In this document: in pieces, positions 62,115-64,000 of the stretch | Layout: every line of letters starts with the position of its first letter | Numbering within the stretch: position 1 is the first letter of the stretch | Source: UBA6059 sp964351595 | GTDB lineage: Bacteria; Bacteroidota; Bacteroidia; Cytophagales; Cyclobacteriaceae | Assembly (NCBI GenBank): GCA_964351595.1 | Contig: CAYGOT010000019.1 | Location: 1 to 64,000 of the forward strand | Direction of reading: 5' to 3' | Length of the DNA stretch: 64,000 nt | Notes under the pieces: model-generated | What the model was told of the DNA's origin: nothing | Database searches by the model: none | What the model saw: only the letters and a program-made list of their open reading frames with translations | Position numbers and translations under genes: made by a program

Positions 62115-64000
62115 ATGAAATTACTACTGCAACCTAGCCCCTCTATGTTTCGATTTTTTCTACCTCTTTTCTTGACTGTTGGCATTCTCTGCTCCTCCGA
62201 GGCACAAGTCAATGAGCAGGACTCTTTAGCCCTGGTCGCGCTCTACGAAAGCACAGATGGGGATAATTGGAGGAATGATGATAACTGGCTACAACTCGGT
62301 CAGAATGTGGGGGAGTGGTTCGGAGTTTCTATAGAAGGGGGTAGTGTTATTAGTCTAAATTTGACTTACAATAATTTGATGGGTTCTATTCCAACAGAAA
62401 TTGGAAATTTGGTCAATCTTAAAAGCTTAGAACTAAGGAGAAACCTATTGACAGGTAGCATACCAGTTTCAATTGGCAATCTCGTAAACCTTATTAATCT
62501 AGAACTCTATCAAAATGAATTGGAAGGTAGCATTCCAACAGAAATAGGTCATCTTACTAGTATTAAGGTGATTAAACTTTTTGACAATCAGTTTTCTGGT
62601 GCAATACCCTCCTCTCTAGGCAATCTTTCCGATTTAGAGATACTCGAATTGAGCAAGAATCAATTAACAGGTAGCCTTCCCAACGAACTTGGTAGTCTAT
62701 CAAGTCTATCACACCTTAGCTTAGGTACGAATCAACTTTCAGGTTCAATACCTTCTTCTCTAGGCAATCTTTCAAATTTAGAGCAACTTGGTTTAGCCTA
62801 CAATCAGTTAACTGGTAGTATTCCTAACGAACTTGGCAATCTGTCTAGCCTAACGCAACTAACCCTAAGTGATAACCAATTGTCAGGAAACATACCTAGG
62901 GAATTAGCTCAAATACCAAATTTGAGAACAATTTTTTTACAGGATAATCAACTGACAGGAAACATACCACCAGAATTGGGTGGTTTGGTCAATTTGAGTC
63001 AACTCAACCTGATTGAGAATTCACTGACAGGTAAAATTCCTACAGAATTTGGTGATTTGACCAATCTGGATTTTCTCCGTATCGATGACAATCAATTATC
63101 CGGTTCTTTACCGCTAGGTTTAACAAATATCGAGGGCTTAGCAGCTGATCAATCTTGGAAAGTTTTTAGTTTTTCAGGAACAAACCTTTGCGAGCCTGTA
63201 GACCAAGTGTGGATTGACTGGAAAGAAGGGAGAAATATCATTAGCTCTGGCCTTATATGCGAAGAAGACCACTCCCTCTACACCGACTCACTCGCCTTGG
63301 TCGCCCTCTATGAAAGCACCGATGGAGATAATTGGATTAATAATGATAATTGGTTGGAAGGGCCTGTGGAGAGCTGGTTTGGAATCACTGTCAATGATGA
63401 TTTTCGAGTAAGCCATTTAAACATGAACTCAAATCGATTGATTGGTAGCATTCCCAACGGACTTGGGCAATTGACTGAGCTTACCTCTCTCTTGCTGAGT
63501 TCAAATGAGCTCACGGGTGAAATACCGGAAGACCTGGGCAATCTGTCTGAACTGTATGAGTTGAGTCTAAGCCGTAACTACCTGAGTGGAATTATTCCCT
63601 CCTCATTAGGTAATCTGACCAAAGCAGTTCAAATCAATATATCAGGAAATCAGCTAGAAGGAAATGTTCCAGAGAACATCTTCCTAATTGATGGCCTAAG
63701 TACGCTATGGGTGGGTAATAATCCATTGTCAGGGCCGCTTCCTGCAGCAGTTACTTTGACTACAGCACAAAACATGACATTCTTTAACACTGATCTTTGT
63801 ATTCCAAGTAATCAGTCTTTCGAGTTGTGGTGCGATAACAACTACATATGTCATGCACTTAAGTTCTGCGATGATCCAAGCATCTCCACGCTCGATTCTC
63901 TTAATCTGGTGTATATATATGAAAACCTGGGAGGAGAAAATTGGACAAATAGTACGGGGTGGCTGACAGCACCTGTTGTACTGTGGCATGGGATTACTGT
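62115..64000 (+). CDS. Plant-type leucine-rich-repeat surface protein, truncated by window end
   Basis: Open from ATG 62115 to the window edge, at least 628 residues. A signal peptide ends Ser-Ser-Glu-Ala-Gln (ATG 62145 is a likely alternative start). Three modules begin with Asp-Ser-Leu-x-Leu-Val...Tyr-Glu-x(3)-Gly-x(2)-Asn-Trp at 62220, 63286 and 63891. The first two are followed by LRR units of the plant type, Leu-x-x-Asn-Gln-Leu-x-Gly-x-Ile-Pro, about 24 residues each: ten or so in module 1 and four to five in module 2. Cys residues cap each module (Asn-Leu-Cys-Glu-Pro). Such proteins are surface adhesins, often type IX substrates; the C-terminal signal lies beyond this window. Confidence 0.88.
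   Translation, partial: MKLLLQPSPSMFRFFLPLFLTVGILCSSEAQVNEQDSLALVALYESTDGDNWRNDDNWLQLGQNVGEWFGVSIEGGSVISLNLTYNNLMGSIPTEIGNLVNLKSLELRRNLLTGSIPVSIGNLVNLINLELYQNELEGSIPTEIGHLTSIKVIKLFDNQFSGAIPSSLGNLSDLEILELSKNQLTGSLPNELGSLSSLSHLSLGTNQLSGSIPSSLGNLSNLEQLGLAYNQLTGSIPNELGNLSSLTQLTLSDNQLSGNIPRELAQIPNLRTIFLQDNQLTGNIPPELGGLVNLSQLNLIENSLTGKIPTEFGDLTNLDFLRIDDNQLSGSLPLGLTNIEGLAADQSWKVFSFSGTNLCEPVDQVWIDWKEGRNIISSGLICEEDHSLYTDSLALVALYESTDGDNWINNDNWLEGPVESWFGITVNDDFRVSHLNMNSNRLIGSIPNGLGQLTELTSLLLSSNELTGEIPEDLGNLSELYELSLSRNYLSGIIPSSLGNLTKAVQINISGNQLEGNVPENIFLIDGLSTLWVGNNPLSGPLPAAVTLTTAQNMTFFNTDLCIPSNQSFELWCDNNYICHALKFCDDPSISTLDSLNLVYIYENLGGENWTNSTGWLTAPVVLWHGIT

Noticed and set aside
1..64000. Search for rRNA, tRNA, transposases and prophage genes
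   Set aside because: I saw no cloverleaf with CCA-type ends, no rRNA stretches and no transposase or integrase motifs. Small or unusual RNAs cannot be excluded without covariance-model searches.

Overview
The window looks like the chromosome of a Bacteroidota bacterium, most likely a Cytophagales-type glider. The signs are type IX secretion signatures (a type B C-terminal sorting domain, PorP/SprF, OmpA partner), the long 628-residue PurF-like amidotransferase, many exported proteins with signal peptides ending in Ala-Gln, Uma2 proteins, almost no Shine-Dalgarno sequences, and promoter-like TTG/TAnnTTTG boxes. I found no rRNA, tRNA, insertion sequence or CRISPR array. One 100-N assembly gap lies at 49184-49283.

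Layout. 1-7.7 kb: small housekeeping and stress genes (PH-domain membrane protein, MBL-fold lipoprotein, AlkD-like and YdeI-like proteins, a tryptophan 2,3-dioxygenase homologue) and an ArsR/DUF1801/SRPBCC/MmcQ cluster whose promoter carries two palindromic operators. 7-18.6 kb: a tightly packed minus-strand run murI-nuoHIJKLMN-purF-like-DUF2461. It encodes the membrane arm of complex I without nuoA-G, and NuoI has a long low-complexity tail. 18.8-29.3 kb: exported enzymes (DUF3857 protein, serine hydrolase, Tricorn-like protease) and membrane-anchored regulators. 29.3-30.4 kb: a gene-free repeat block with two 288-bp direct repeats around a helically phased CTCCCG array. 31-36 kb: a LytTR regulator, three palindromic elements around a small secreted protein, an exported peptide deformylase fused to an NTF2-like domain, a PAP2 phosphatase gene broken by one in-frame stop, and an LpxL-type acyltransferase. 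36-43 kb: a vitamin-K-carboxylase-like membrane protein, GNAT, two tandem amidohydrolases (one with its metal ligands lost), Uma2 and an M20 peptidase.

43.4-55.6 kb is the most distinctive region: a >9-kb adhesin gene (MopE-like Cys/Asp motifs, FG-GAP, tandem cadherin-like, TSP3-type repeats, type B sorting domain), followed within 6 bp by a PorP/SprF gene and within 2 bp by an OmpA/TPR/PD40 gene, then a strong terminator. By analogy with SprB/SprF this is an adhesin with its own export and anchoring partners. 55.8-64 kb holds a sortilin-like BNR-repeat protein, a second Uma2, a DUF819 transporter, a D-2-hydroxyacid dehydrogenase, and the start of a plant-type leucine-rich-repeat surface protein that runs off the window.

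Across all regions the 9-mer TTCCGGTAG (either strand) occurs at least 16 times, about thirty times the uniform-composition expectation, in three reading frames.
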